The notes beneath the pieces are model-generated. The model had not been told where the DNA came from, searched no databases, and worked only from the letters and a program-made list of their open reading frames with translations. Positions 35,781-45,097 of a stretch of 64,000 nt of DNA are shown in pieces (within the stretch, counting starts at the first letter, position 1; the number at the start of each line of letters is the position of its first letter). The translations under genes were made by a program, and so were the position numbers. Location of the stretch: positions 20,167 to 84,166 of the forward strand of contig JANSXP010000028.1 in assembly GCA_024742875.1 (NCBI GenBank). Reading direction: 5' to 3'. Origin of the DNA: Planctomycetaceae bacterium. Lineage in GTDB: Bacteria > Planctomycetota > Planctomycetia > Planctomycetales > Planctomycetaceae.

Positions 35781-38525
35781 TCATTCCCACTGATACTGCA
35801 GCACGACTTTCGTCGCCTGGCCGGCTTCAGGTGTCAGGCGAATCTCGGCCGTGTTGCCGGCGCCCGTCTGCACCGTATGATCGGACAGCACGCGAATCCG
35901 CAGACGCTCTGACGCCATCGCCTTGCCATCGGCCGAAAGTCTGAACGGACCGGACAGCAGTCGCAGGCGGAGAGGTTCCGACGGGTTGTCAGACGTGAGT
36001 GTGATCTGACGTCCCAACTGCACTTTCCCGTCGACCGTTTCGGGGCAGTAGAAGTCGGACACGTTGACGCTGCCGATGGCGTAGCGAAACGTGGGTTGTC
36101 GCTGTCGGTCAAGATCGTATCCCAGAAAACGGTGCTGTGTGGGGCGTCCATCGTCCACGACCCACGCGTTATTCTGCCAGTCCACATCCGGACCGGCGGG
36201 CAGCGTGACGGTGCGTCCCATCGGTCGCACACGGCCATGCCCCTGTCCGTACCAGACGCCGCCGGGGTCGACGAACTGTCCCTTCCACAGCGTCGCCAGT
36301 CGCAGCTGTTCTGCGTCAAAGGCAATGTTCACGCCGCCTGGATAACCCACTCCAATGCCCCGCTTGCCCATTCCTGGATAGCCACGCCGCAGCATGCGGG
36401 CTTCGTTGGTGACCACAATTTCCAGTGGCTCACGCAGGACACCGCGAGGAGCGCGGGCCTGGCGGCCGTCCAGCAGGTACTGCCACAGCGCCTCCACCTG
36501 CTCGGCCGGGGTGCCGGCCAGATCACTGCGAATGGCATTGCCGCCCGGCCAGAAGGAAGGCATCACGGTGTTGGGACTGAATGTTTGTGGTGACAGCATG
36601 TACTGATGGAACCAGTCTTTCTGCAGTCGCTCGGCCATCTCTGTGAGGTCGACCGCCGGCATGGTGTCCGCAATTTTGTACTGGTACGTGTGACACGCCA
36701 CGCAGTTGAGCCCTTTGTTGCCGGCCAGTTCCACGCCCTGCTGCCGCGCGGCTTTCTGGTCCTTTATGGCGACCGGTGGTGTGGGGGACAGGCTGTCAGC
36801 AGCCTGCAGACGTGTCATCAGGTCGGTGATATCTGCTTCCACAAATCCGGGCATCCGCGTCTTCATGTACGGGCGAATCGAGCGGCCGTTCACGAGCACA
36901 TCCCGCATCCATTTCGCTTTCAGCTTGGCGCCCACTCCCGTTAATGTGGGCGGGATGCGTCCCTGCTCTCCCAGGTTGAGATTGGTGGTTTGAAAGTGGG
37001 CTCGGCGGACATCGGCGACGCCTCCCAGGCTGTCCCGCTGATGACAGGCTGTGCAGTGAAAGTGTGTCAGCTGCGTGTCAATCTTCTGAGCGTCTGTCAG
37101 CTGTTTCGCAGGCGCAGACAGCGCCGCACGCAAGGCTGATTTCTGCTCTTCGCGGAAGGCAAAGTGGGGCGTTCGCGGGTTAGGGCGGTCTGCCAGACAA
37201 CCCAGCGTGCTGTCCACGTCCGTCAATGGCGTTGCGGGTGTGACGGCCTGATCGTCGATGCGGTGGCAGGCCGAGCATTTCAGGGAATGGAACAGGGACT
37301 GGCCCTGGGCGATTCGTTCGGGCGATGCTGCCGGCCGCGAATGCGCGGGGGAGGCGCCCTGCAGCAGGAAAGCGGCCGTGTCGAGAGCCTCGCGATGGGT
37401 CAGCTGCAGGTTGGGCATCCGACCGTGTGGCCGGGCTCGCTGCGGATCTTCCAGCAGAGCCACCAGGGCTGTTTGCGAGTACTTGCCGCTGAGGTCACCA
37501 AGTGGCACCGAGTTCGCCAGTGACTGTTCGACCGCCCGTTTATCGCGGGGCGCATGGCAGGCCACACAGCCAACACTTTGAAACACTTCGTGTCCCCGTT
37601 GCGCGGCGGAAGTGTCGACCGGTTCGGATGGCTCCGGATAGATGCTGCCGTCCAGTGAGGTCAGAAAGTCAACAATGAGTCCGGCCACTTCGCGCCGCGC
37701 ATCGGGAGCGGTCTGCGACATCATTTGCGGCATATAGGAACCGGGTTTTGCGGCGTGAGGGTCAGCGATCATCTGAGCCAGATAGTCAGGGTTCAGATGT
37801 TTGGCCGACCAGCGCAGATTGGGGGCGGACGTTTTCTGAACGGCCGCCAGTCCCTGGGAATCTTCGTGGCAGGCCGTGCAGTTGTACTGAGAAAGCAGGA
37901 CTCGTCCCTGCAATTCGGGCGACAGTTCGCGCCGTTCGGCCGACCTGCGGACCATGGTGGCCGGACCGCGCTGCTTCAGATCCAGCACGTAACGCAGCAG
38001 GTCCAGAAACTGCTGTCGACTCTTGAGTTCGTCGGCCAGTTTGGCGGGCATGATGGACGTATCGCCGACCGCCACTTCTTCGATGTCGCTGCGGGCGATG
38101 GTGATCAGCGAAGTCACGTTACCTGCGTCACGCAGTACCAGGGTCGCATCGGTCTGCTCAACGATCACTCCCGTGTGCACGCGTCCACTTTGCAGCACGA
38201 CGACCGACGTGCGGTACTCCTTTTTGATCACCTTTGACGGGTACAGGATGGAGTCGACAATGGACTTTGCTGTGACGTCATCGCCCAGTCGACTGAGGTC
38301 CGGCCCAATGCGATCTTTCTCATCCTGCGGCCGGTGACACTTGGCGCAGGCGATATTTCCCTGATGAAACAGAATGGCGCCACGGACAATGTCGCCGCGT
38401 TCCTGCGCTTCGAGCACCAGTTTGTCGGACACTTCGCGACCAAGCTGTTCGGTCAGTGTCGGCTGCTGCGCGATGACCGTTTCCCACAGCAGCAGGGGCA
38501 GCAGGCAGACAAGTGGGCGTATCAT
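35781..38525 (-). CDS. Six-haem planctomycete-type cytochrome c
   Basis: An exported electron-transfer protein, 914 residues, with signal peptide MIRPLVCLLPLLLWETVIAQ. Six CxxCH haem sites are visible: CAKCH (Cys60), CTACH, CVACH, CSACH, CTACH and CVACH. The first sits in the Pirellula/Verrucomicrobium haem-binding domain (GAILFHQGNIACAKCH, then IGPDLSRLG and SGRVHTGVI). The C-terminal 200 residues are haem-free beta sequence (WYGQGHGRVRPMGRTV), perhaps a carbohydrate-binding or docking domain. The start at 38525 is chosen because the signal peptide begins there with GGAA nine bases upstream; the frame is open to 38618 but would overlap the upstream gene. In many relatives the dehydrogenase propeller and haem domain are one polypeptide; here they are adjacent genes. 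Confidence 0.88.
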   Translation of the reverse strand: MIRPLVCLLPLLLWETVIAQQPTLTEQLGREVSDKLVLEAQERGDIVRGAILFHQGNIACAKCHRPQDEKDRIGPDLSRLGDDVTAKSIVDSILYPSKVIKKEYRTSVVVLQSGRVHTGVIVEQTDATLVLRDAGNVTSLITIARSDIEEVAVGDTSIMPAKLADELKSRQQFLDLLRYVLDLKQRGPATMVRRSAERRELSPELQGRVLLSQYNCTACHEDSQGLAAVQKTSAPNLRWSAKHLNPDYLAQMIADPHAAKPGSYMPQMMSQTAPDARREVAGLIVDFLTSLDGSIYPEPSEPVDTSAAQRGHEVFQSVGCVACHAPRDKRAVEQSLANSVPLGDLSGKYSQTALVALLEDPQRARPHGRMPNLQLTHREALDTAAFLLQGASPAHSRPAASPERIAQGQSLFHSLKCSACHRIDDQAVTPATPLTDVDSTLGCLADRPNPRTPHFAFREEQKSALRAALSAPAKQLTDAQKIDTQLTHFHCTACHQRDSLGGVADVRRAHFQTTNLNLGEQGRIPPTLTGVGAKLKAKWMRDVLVNGRSIRPYMKTRMPGFVEADITDLMTRLQAADSLSPTPPVAIKDQKAARQQGVELAGNKGLNCVACHTYQYKIADTMPAVDLTEMAERLQKDWFHQYMLSPQTFSPNTVMPSFWPGGNAIRSDLAGTPAEQVEALWQYLLDGRQARAPRGVLREPLEIVVTNEARMLRRGYPGMGKRGIGVGYPGGVNIAFDAEQLRLATLWKGQFVDPGGVWYGQGHGRVRPMGRTVTLPAGPDVDWQNNAWVVDDGRPTQHRFLGYDLDRQRQPTFRYAIGSVNVSDFYCPETVDGKVQLGRQITLTSDNPSEPLRLRLLSGPFRLSADGKAMASERLRIRVLSDHTVQTGAGNTAEIRLTPEAGQATKVVLQYQWE

Positions 38526-38589
38526 GACGTGATTCCAGGCAGGTGTGAGAGCTGTTTTGCGTGCGAAGGCTGTTCCGTGGGCCGTTGAT

Positions 38590-40620
38590 TTAGCGCGGGC
38601 CGCGGGGCAGGTGTTCAATCAGGTATCGCAGGATCAGCATCCGCACATGCACGACCGTTCCCCGGCCCTCCCGCAGTCCATGATCACGATTGGGATAGAC
38701 CATGTAATCAAACGGCTTGCCCAGTTCGATCAGTTTGTCCACGAGACCTTCGATGATCTGAATGTGCGTGTTGGTCTCTCCGGAGCCGGTCACAATCAGC
38801 AGCTTACCCTTCAGGCCCTCTGCGAAGTTGATGGGGGCCGATTTCTGATAGCCGTCGGGATTGACCTCGGGCGTTCTCATGTAGATTTCCTGGAACCACG
38901 CGTTGTAAAGGTGCGGCTGCGGTTTGGGCACAACGGCGATTCCCACGTGATAGACGTCCGGTTTGCGGAACAGGGCGTTGAGTGTGTTGGATCCGCCGCC
39001 ACTCCAGCCCCAGATGCCCACACGGGACAGATCAAGGTACGGTTTCATTTCTGCCAGCTTTTGCAGCGCGGCGGCCTGTTCTTCGGTGGACAGCGGCCCC
39101 AGACTGCCAAAGATCGAACGCCGCCACGCGGCCCCTTTCGGGCAGTGTGTGCCGCGATTGTCAATGGATACGACCACATAGCCGGTGTCCGCCACCACAC
39201 GGTGAAAGTCCGTCTGACCGGCGCCCCAGCGATCGAGCACGGTTTGGGAATACGGTTCGCCGTAAACGTAAACAAAGACGGGATACTTCTTCTCAGGATT
39301 GAAGTCGCGCGGTTTGGTGACGCACGCGTCCATTTGAATGTCGTTGCCGATATCGATGGTCACGAACTCGGTCCGCTGCGGCACCACCTGGCGAAACTTC
39401 TTTCGCAGCTCGCTGCGGTCATCGATGCTGCGGATCACTTTGTGGGACGGCAGTTCCACCAGGTCAATTACCGGAGGATCGTTCAGCGTGGAATACGTGT
39501 GCACGGCATACTGACCATCGGGCGAGATCACATAATCGTGCGTCCCGGGCTGGTCGGCCGGTGTGATGCGTTCAAGTTTGCCTTCACCACCCAGACCCAC
39601 GCGATGCAGATACTTCTGCGTGCCGTTTTCCGGCGAAGCATAGAAGTAATACGAGCGATTGGCCTCGTCCACGAAGGCTCGGTCAATGATGTCATATTCA
39701 CCTGGCGTGATTTTGTATTCGACATTGCCGTCGCGGGAGCACACCCACGCCTGCCGCCAGCCGTCTTGCTCGGTGATATAGATGAACGCTTTGCCGTCCT
39801 GAATCCAGTGGGCGCCGGAGTTGATGTACTGGCTGCCAATGGCCCACGCTTCGTTGGTTTCTGTGTAGATGCGGGTGGCGCTGCCATCGGAGGAAACCAG
39901 ATAGAAGTCTCGTGTGTCACGAAACCGACTCAGCGTCTCCACCAGCAGTTCGCTGGATCCAGGCACCCAGTCCACCTGCCCAAGATACATGCCTTCATCC
40001 GGCTGCGGCAGGTCGGCAAAATGAAACGAACGGCCGTCAGCTGAGGCGATGCCGACACGCAGTGTTTCCAGTTTGCCACCGACGCGGGCAAAGCGGTTTT
40101 CCGCGACCCCCGGATAGCTGGGGTCACCGGGCACCAGAACCGACCGCAGCTTCACGTCAGTGCGATCCACCTGGACGAAACAGACGAATTCTCCACTGTC
40201 GTTCCAGTGGATGTCTTTCACAAAAATGTCCCGATCGGCCGCATCGGTGAGCTTTTGCCGTTGATCGTCTGCACCCACCAGAAACACGCTGCCGCGTCGC
40301 ACTTCAAGACGGTGCGATCCATCGGGAGACACACGGTTATTGACGCCCGGCTGCGGCTCCACCACCGTGCGTTCGCCGCTGTCAACACGGTATTCGGCCG
40401 TCACCATTCGGCCTGACTGCGGATCCCGTTCGCGCACACGATACGCCTGGCTGTCCGCGTTCCATGACGCACTCACGCCGGGAGCCCGAAACACGCCGCG
40501 TTCGTAAATGTCTTTCAGTCGTTCGCTGGCTTCCTGCTGCCAGGTGTCGTCGGATTGCGCAAGGGTTGTCTGCCCGCTCAGGCAGAACAGGCACAGAATG
40601 AAGGAATTAGGCAAACGCAT
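38590..40620 (-). CDS. S9 family peptidase (dipeptidyl-peptidase IV-like)
   Basis: An exported serine peptidase, 676 residues, with signal peptide MRLPNSFILCLFCLSGQTTL then AQ. The N-terminal propeller (DPPIV_N-like, about 60-400; SPDGSHRLEVRRGSVFLV, HWNDSGEFVCF, ISPDGQYAVHT) gates an alpha/beta-hydrolase domain at about 430-676. The nucleophile is the Ser of GWSGGGS (about 538) and the catalytic His is in YPNRDHGL (about 646). At the place of the usual Asp (DDNVH in DPPIV) the protein has ETNTH, a Glu. Family members cleave after proline or alanine. GGAA lies eight bases before the chosen ATG. It sits between the hydroxyproline-dehydratase-like gene (47 bp) and the cytochrome gene (64 bp), which suits use of proline- or hydroxyproline-rich peptides (inference). 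Confidence 0.88.
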   Translation of the reverse strand: MRLPNSFILCLFCLSGQTTLAQSDDTWQQEASERLKDIYERGVFRAPGVSASWNADSQAYRVRERDPQSGRMVTAEYRVDSGERTVVEPQPGVNNRVSPDGSHRLEVRRGSVFLVGADDQRQKLTDAADRDIFVKDIHWNDSGEFVCFVQVDRTDVKLRSVLVPGDPSYPGVAENRFARVGGKLETLRVGIASADGRSFHFADLPQPDEGMYLGQVDWVPGSSELLVETLSRFRDTRDFYLVSSDGSATRIYTETNEAWAIGSQYINSGAHWIQDGKAFIYITEQDGWRQAWVCSRDGNVEYKITPGEYDIIDRAFVDEANRSYYFYASPENGTQKYLHRVGLGGEGKLERITPADQPGTHDYVISPDGQYAVHTYSTLNDPPVIDLVELPSHKVIRSIDDRSELRKKFRQVVPQRTEFVTIDIGNDIQMDACVTKPRDFNPEKKYPVFVYVYGEPYSQTVLDRWGAGQTDFHRVVADTGYVVVSIDNRGTHCPKGAAWRRSIFGSLGPLSTEEQAAALQKLAEMKPYLDLSRVGIWGWSGGGSNTLNALFRKPDVYHVGIAVVPKPQPHLYNAWFQEIYMRTPEVNPDGYQKSAPINFAEGLKGKLLIVTGSGETNTHIQIIEGLVDKLIELGKPFDYMVYPNRDHGLREGRGTVVHVRMLILRYLIEHLPRGPR

Positions 40621-40667
40621 GGGGCCGTTCCGGTGGGAAGTGAGAAAGAAGGCAAACGGGCAGTGCA

Positions 40668-41771
40668 CTAACTGATCTCGACCACTGGTTCACCGAGCAC
40701 GTCCATGCGCGGTTCGATGCCCAGTCCGGGAGCCGTGCTGGCCTTCATGAAGCCGTTTTCCCGCTGCGGAGCGCCCGTCGCATTGCTGACCGTCACGTAG
40801 CTGTTGAAGTCGGTGGAGGTGAAGCGGAATTCTTCGGGCGTGCTGTGTGCCAGATGAGAAATGGCGGCTGTGGTGATATCTCCGCCCCAGCTGTCTTCCA
40901 GCGTCATGGCGATGCCCATCGACACGCACAGGTCTCTGGCCTGTTTGGTTTTGGTCAGCCCGCCGAGTTTGCTGATCTTCAGATTGACCACGTCCATGGC
41001 CAGATCGCTTTTGGCCTTCAGCAGCATGCCGAGGCTGTTCACGTTTTCGTCCAGCACAAACGGATGGTCCGTGTTGCGGCGCACGGCCAGACATTCTTCG
41101 TAGCTTTCGCACGGCTGCTCGATGTAAACATCCAGGTCTTTGACGGCCCGCACGACGCGCATGGCTTCGTGCTGCGTCCAGCCCGTGTTGGCGTCGGCCA
41201 CCAGGCGATCAGAGGGCTTGAGGATTTCCCTGGCGGCACGGATACGTTCGATGTCGGTATCCGGATCACCGCCAACTTTCAGCTGAAAACGCGTGTAGCC
41301 TTCTGCACTGTAGCCGGCCACATTGTGGGCCATTTCGTCAGGCGGCACCTGAGAAATGGCGCGGTACAGGCGAATGGAGTCTCCAAATCGACCACCCATC
41401 AGCTGGCACACGGGCAGTCCGGTCGCTTTGCCCAGCAGATCCCAGCAGGCCACATCGATGCCCGTTTTGACGTAGGCGTGGCCCCGCATGGCGGCATCCA
41501 TGCGGTGATTCAGCACGCCGAGCTCACGGGGGTCGTAACCAATCAGATGGGGCACCAGTTCTTTCAGCCCGGCGCGAACACCGTCGGCATACGCTGGCAG
41601 ATAAAATGGTCCCAGTGGACAGACTTCGCTGAAGCCAGTCAGTCCGCATTCGGTTTCCACAGCCACGATCGTACTGTCAAATACGCTCACCGACTTGCCG
41701 CCCGACCATTTGTAGGAACCCTCCTTCAGCGGCAGTTCCACACGATACGCTTTGACGCGTGCGATCTTCAT
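40668..41771 (-). CDS. Enolase-superfamily dehydratase, cis-3-hydroxy-L-proline dehydratase-like
   Basis: A 367-residue mandelate racemase/muconate lactonizing enzyme. The N-terminal capping domain begins [19 protein letters not shown], then [20 protein letters not shown] and [14 protein letters not shown]; the barrel carries QLKVGGD (catalytic Lys), VADANTGW (metal Asp), YIEQPC (metal Glu), FVLDEN (metal Asp/Glu) and [11 protein letters not shown] (second catalytic Lys). The WSGGKSV, YRAISQ, DFNSY and DVLGEPV segments resemble, from memory, the cis-3-hydroxy-L-proline dehydratases, which make 1-pyrroline-2-carboxylate; the exact substrate needs assay. No signal peptide, so cytoplasmic. The start at 41771 has GGAAAGAGA upstream; the longer frame begins with TTG at 41786. 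It heads the five-gene unit and is divergent from the PAS-AraC regulator. Confidence 0.85.
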   Translation of the reverse strand: MKIARVKAYRVELPLKEGSYKWSGGKSVSVFDSTIVAVETECGLTGFSEVCPLGPFYLPAYADGVRAGLKELVPHLIGYDPRELGVLNHRMDAAMRGHAYVKTGIDVACWDLLGKATGLPVCQLMGGRFGDSIRLYRAISQVPPDEMAHNVAGYSAEGYTRFQLKVGGDPDTDIERIRAAREILKPSDRLVADANTGWTQHEAMRVVRAVKDLDVYIEQPCESYEECLAVRRNTDHPFVLDENVNSLGMLLKAKSDLAMDVVNLKISKLGGLTKTKQARDLCVSMGIAMTLEDSWGGDITTAAISHLAHSTPEEFRFTSTDFNSYVTVSNATGAPQRENGFMKASTAPGLGIEPRMDVLGEPVVEIS

Positions 41772-41865
41772 TCGTTCTCTTTCCAACCGGACAACACAAA
41801 CCCTTGAAGTTTTCCAGCGTAGCCGATTACCCTGGTGGGGTCTTGGAAGATTCGCTCATTCCCTC
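41772..41865. promoter_or_regulatory. Divergent promoter region between the dehydratase operon and the PAS-AraC gene
   Basis: Only 94 bp separate the two divergent starts, so both promoters and any AraC operator must lie here or inside the genes. I cannot assign -10/-35 boxes with confidence. The ribosome-binding site of the dehydratase gene (GGAAAGAGA on the minus strand) is at its left edge. Confidence 0.45.
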
Positions 41866-42597
41866 ATGAAACCGCGCACAACAAACACCACCGTCACAGC
41901 CATCGAAGTGACCACACTGTCGAAACTGTTTGACTGTGCGCCGGACGTTGCCTTTTTTGTGAAGGACGCTGCCGGTCGTTACGTGGCGGTGAATGATTCT
42001 CTGGTGCGACGACACGGGCTGGAGTCCCGGGATGATGTGATTGGCAAACGCCCCAGCGAAATTTGTCAGGGAGAATTTGGACAGGCGCCTTCCGAGCAGG
42101 ACCAGCGTGTGCTGTCGACCGGGCAGCCACTGACCGATCATCTGGAGATGCAGTGGAATGCGGCTGGTGAACCAGTCTGGTGCCTGACGACCAAAATGCC
42201 GATTGTGGATGACGCCGGGCAGGTCACCGGCATTGTGGGATTTTCGCGGGACGTGCGTGTGCCCGTGCAGCAGGACGACATTCCTCATGAGTTTGCCACG
42301 GCGCTGAAAAACTTCGAGCAGACTCTGGCGGACGACGTCACACCATCGTGGCTGGCGGAGCAGTCCAGCCTGACGCCACAGCAGTTGACGCGGTTCACCA
42401 GACGCGTCTTTGATTTAACGCCCACGCAGTTGATCGCCCGCATCCGCATTGCGGCCGCTTCCCGCATGCTGCGTGACTCCTCACGCTCCATCGCCGACAT
42501 CGCCCTGGCTTGTGGTTTTTATGACCACAGCGCCTTCACTCGCGCCTTCCGCAATGCCACAGGAATCACACCCACCGCCTTTCGGACACAGTCCTGA
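41866..42597 (+). CDS. AraC-type regulator with N-terminal PAS domain
   Basis: A 243-residue transcription factor. Residues about 18-130 form a PAS sensor (LFDCAPDVAFFVKDAAGRYV, VIGKRPSEICQG, TGIVGFSRDV), the type that binds small ligands, haem or flavin. Residues about 145-243 are an AraC/XylS DNA-binding domain with two helix-turn-helices (PSWLAEQSSLTPQQLTRFTR and SIADIALACGFYDHSAFTRA, then F-RNATGITPTAFR). The PAS in place of the usual cupin makes the inducer impossible to guess. The ATG at 41866 is preferred because the frame upstream to 41752 would overlap the divergent gene and is not PAS-like. By position it probably controls the dehydratase operon and itself. Confidence 0.88.
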   Translation: MKPRTTNTTVTAIEVTTLSKLFDCAPDVAFFVKDAAGRYVAVNDSLVRRHGLESRDDVIGKRPSEICQGEFGQAPSEQDQRVLSTGQPLTDHLEMQWNAAGEPVWCLTTKMPIVDDAGQVTGIVGFSRDVRVPVQQDDIPHEFATALKNFEQTLADDVTPSWLAEQSSLTPQQLTRFTRRVFDLTPTQLIARIRIAAASRMLRDSSRSIADIALACGFYDHSAFTRAFRNATGITPTAFRTQS

Positions 42598-42630
42598 ACG
42601 GGGGCCGTCGAGCGAAGAGTCGGGGCGGGT

Positions 42631-43752
42631 TCAGTCGTTATGACCACTGATCAGCTTCAGCTGGTGATCTTTGCAGGCCTGCTGCAGGGGCAGCACAAAA
42701 CTGGCCCTCGCGTCTCCGCCAATCAGAATGCCAACCACTTTGGGCGTTTTGCCCGCCACATTGGTGACGACCAGGGCGCCGGAGTCACCACCAAGAGAAA
42801 ACTCGCCCGACGTGCTGCGGATCACAATGACTTCTCCGTAGTAGACGGTGCCATTGAAGTTTTGACTGGCCGTGGGGCCAAAATAGCTCGTGATGTTGTA
42901 GTCCAGTGATTCGCCATCGCGCACGACGCTCTGGACAATGCCGGTCGTCAGCTTCGTGGATCGGCCCCATTTTTTGACGGGCAGTCCCTTCCTGATGGAC
43001 TGTGGTGAGGCAAATCGGGAGGGCGTGTCATATGACTCATCGCCGGTCCCCTGCCGGGACGACAGCAGTTCCGGCTGTTCCACGCTGAACCATGCGAGGT
43101 CCCGGTTGTTTTCGATGTCAATGACCTCCGGGAGCCCCTGAGCCATGTTGGCCGCTCCCGCGTGTTTTCCAATCACGGTAATCTCCGCATGGTCGCGACT
43201 GACATCCTGAATGCCGGGCGACACCACGGGCGTGCCGGGAAGCGCCGTACTGCAGCCCCCCGTCACATGATTGCAGGACAGTCCCACCAGCTGACCGTTC
43301 TTGCTGGCCAGCGCGGTCAGGGTGCCGGCGTTGCGATGATTGCCAATTCCGATGGAGGATCCGCAGCAGATCGCACCGGTCGCGCCGTTGACACGCCGCA
43401 CGGGCTCAAAACGCCCGCGAGTCGCCAGCCGGCCGTCGACTTTCACCCGACTGGCGATCTCGACGTCCAGTTGAAAATCGTGGGCCAGGTATCGTTCGGC
43501 GAACGACTGACGCAGCGCCTTGATTTTCGGTTCGCCAATTTTCAATGTGGTGAAGATGATCAGGCGATTCGCATTTTCGTCGGCGACAATGCGGGCAATT
43601 CGACGTCGTCGAAAATAGTCTGTGGCGTCGTCGGCAAACGGCACCAGACTGATGTCGGCATCCGGCTGCACGTGCAACTGCAGACTGTCGGTCAAAATGC
43701 CGGCGGACTGTCCCCACAGCAGCACGGCACCGCGAATATCGTCAAGCGTCAT
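42631..43752 (-). CDS. Trypsin-like serine peptidase, no signal peptide
   Basis: A 373-residue protein. The N-terminal 120 residues are an uncharacterised alpha/beta domain. A chymotrypsin-like fold follows: His162 in LSCNHVTGG, Asp218 in NRDLAWFSV and Ser324 in GGDSGALVV, in the right order and spacing for a catalytic triad. KKWGRSTKLTTGIV is the usual strand before the Ser domain. I see no signal peptide or membrane helix, so it appears cytoplasmic, unusual for this fold. The start codon lies inside the end of the lipase gene (11-bp overlap), so the two are translated together. It is convergent with the AraC gene, 33 bp apart. The substrate is unknown; a processing or regulatory role for the lipase partner is possible but not shown. 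Confidence 0.75.
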   Translation of the reverse strand: MTLDDIRGAVLLWGQSAGILTDSLQLHVQPDADISLVPFADDATDYFRRRRIARIVADENANRLIIFTTLKIGEPKIKALRQSFAERYLAHDFQLDVEIASRVKVDGRLATRGRFEPVRRVNGATGAICCGSSIGIGNHRNAGTLTALASKNGQLVGLSCNHVTGGCSTALPGTPVVSPGIQDVSRDHAEITVIGKHAGAANMAQGLPEVIDIENNRDLAWFSVEQPELLSSRQGTGDESYDTPSRFASPQSIRKGLPVKKWGRSTKLTTGIVQSVVRDGESLDYNITSYFGPTASQNFNGTVYYGEVIVIRSTSGEFSLGGDSGALVVTNVAGKTPKVVGILIGGDARASFVLPLQQACKDHQLKLISGHND

Positions 43753-45097
43753 CAGCGGAACCTCGGATGATCAAAATGGTGGGCAGCGGGTCATCGGCAG
43801 CAGTGGCTGTGGTCAGGCGATAAAAACCGGGGCGTCGCGGTGTCGCTGCGGAGAAACTGACACGGTGCACCTGAGCCCCCGTCAGTGAAACGTTGATGTG
43901 TTCGGCGGGAACCTCGGGGTCTGGCTCACCGGATTCGCGGTCCAGATAAGTGAGCGTCAGCACCTCTGCCAGGTCATTCACCGCCTGATCGTACGACAGG
44001 CTGATCTCGAGAACGTCATCGGCCGTGTAGATCTGTCGAGACAGGCTGACGCCCACCCTCACATCCGCGTCCTCGACACCGGCGGCGGCCGCCTGTGGCG
44101 TGACTGTCGGAGGGGCATCCAGAAACTGATACAGCAACCGTCGCAGCGTCCGATCCTCAAAGATTTTACCATGCTCTTTGGTGGAGAAATCGTGCGGCAG
44201 TTCGGCAACCGCGGCGCTGTAGCATGGCACTGTGCCGTCGCCCCCTTCCGGTCGACTGATGGAGCCGGGGGCCGAAGCGCTGGACAACTCATTGCGAATA
44301 ATGGTCTCGTGCGACGTCCCGGCAAAGCAGAAGTACTCCACGTGTTGGGGACGACGACTCAGATCGAGCTGGCCCCAGAATCTTTCTGCTGCCTGTACGT
44401 TTTGCGGATTGAGCGAAAGTGCCGCGCTGCCGACATCGTGGAAGGGGTCGACGCTGCGAGGCAGTTCACCAAAGAGCGGGATGTTGGTGGTCAGGGCTGT
44501 GTGAGCGGGCGGAATCAGTTCGTACAGCGACGGATAGTCGGAATGGTGCGCCAGTCGCCGGATGTCATCAGCGTCAACGCCCAGCATCTGTTCCTGTGTG
44601 AACAGTCGATTCAGAGCGTATGGACTGCCGAAATGGGGCGTCCCCATCGTGATCAGCCGCTTGATTTTCGCAAACCACGGACGGTCTGCGTATTCGCCGG
44701 ACTCCAAAAGATACCGGCAGACAAGGCCCCCCATGGAGTGTGCCAGCAGCGTGATTCGCACCTGGGAATCTTCATCAAAATGACTGTCGAGTTTGTCAGC
44801 CAGCTTTGCGGCTGACACGGCATTCGATTTTCGCCAGTCGTAGGGGAACGCGATGTAACGCCGATCGTCGCTGCCACTGCTGTAGCCACACTGAGCGATG
44901 TCATCCAGCACAGAGCGATAAACGGACGCCGGAAACACGCCTTCGATGATGTCGGTGGCGGCAACATCAGACGCCATCAACTCGTTGATGCGACCATAGC
45001 CGAACACATATTCCCACTGCGTCGGTGGCCAGACTTCTCCCGACGATCCGGCGAGCGCGGATCCCATGATCCCGGGGGCAAAGACAACACACTCCAT
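43742..45097 (-). CDS. LCAT-like lipase/acyltransferase
   Basis: A 451-residue alpha/beta-hydrolase of the lecithin:cholesterol acyltransferase-like type. The oxyanion region FAPGIMGSAL is at the very N-terminus, the nucleophile is Ser121 in LLAHSMGGLVCRYL, and later GGDGTVPCYSA (Asp) and TKEHGKIF (His) complete the triad. FPYDWRKSN and ITMGTPHFGSP are family signatures. The last 120 residues are a beta domain (VGVSLSRQIYTADDVLEISL) not found in minimal family members. There is no signal peptide, so it may act inside the cell on acyl glycerols or polyesters. The Shine-Dalgarno AGGAAAG lies ten bases before the ATG. The trypsin-like gene overlaps its 3' end. Confidence 0.85.
   Translation of the reverse strand: MECVVFAPGIMGSALAGSSGEVWPPTQWEYVFGYGRINELMASDVAATDIIEGVFPASVYRSVLDDIAQCGYSSGSDDRRYIAFPYDWRKSNAVSAAKLADKLDSHFDEDSQVRITLLAHSMGGLVCRYLLESGEYADRPWFAKIKRLITMGTPHFGSPYALNRLFTQEQMLGVDADDIRRLAHHSDYPSLYELIPPAHTALTTNIPLFGELPRSVDPFHDVGSAALSLNPQNVQAAERFWGQLDLSRRPQHVEYFCFAGTSHETIIRNELSSASAPGSISRPEGGDGTVPCYSAAVAELPHDFSTKEHGKIFEDRTLRRLLYQFLDAPPTVTPQAAAAGVEDADVRVGVSLSRQIYTADDVLEISLSYDQAVNDLAEVLTLTYLDRESGEPDPEVPAEHINVSLTGAQVHRVSFSAATPRRPGFYRLTTATAADDPLPTILIIRGSADDA

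Noticed and set aside
38545..40044. 499-codon plus-strand frame opposite the S9 peptidase gene
   Set aside because: It is fully antisense to a gene with strong family motifs. Its His/Arg/Val/Gly-rich composition matches a mirror of the coding strand.
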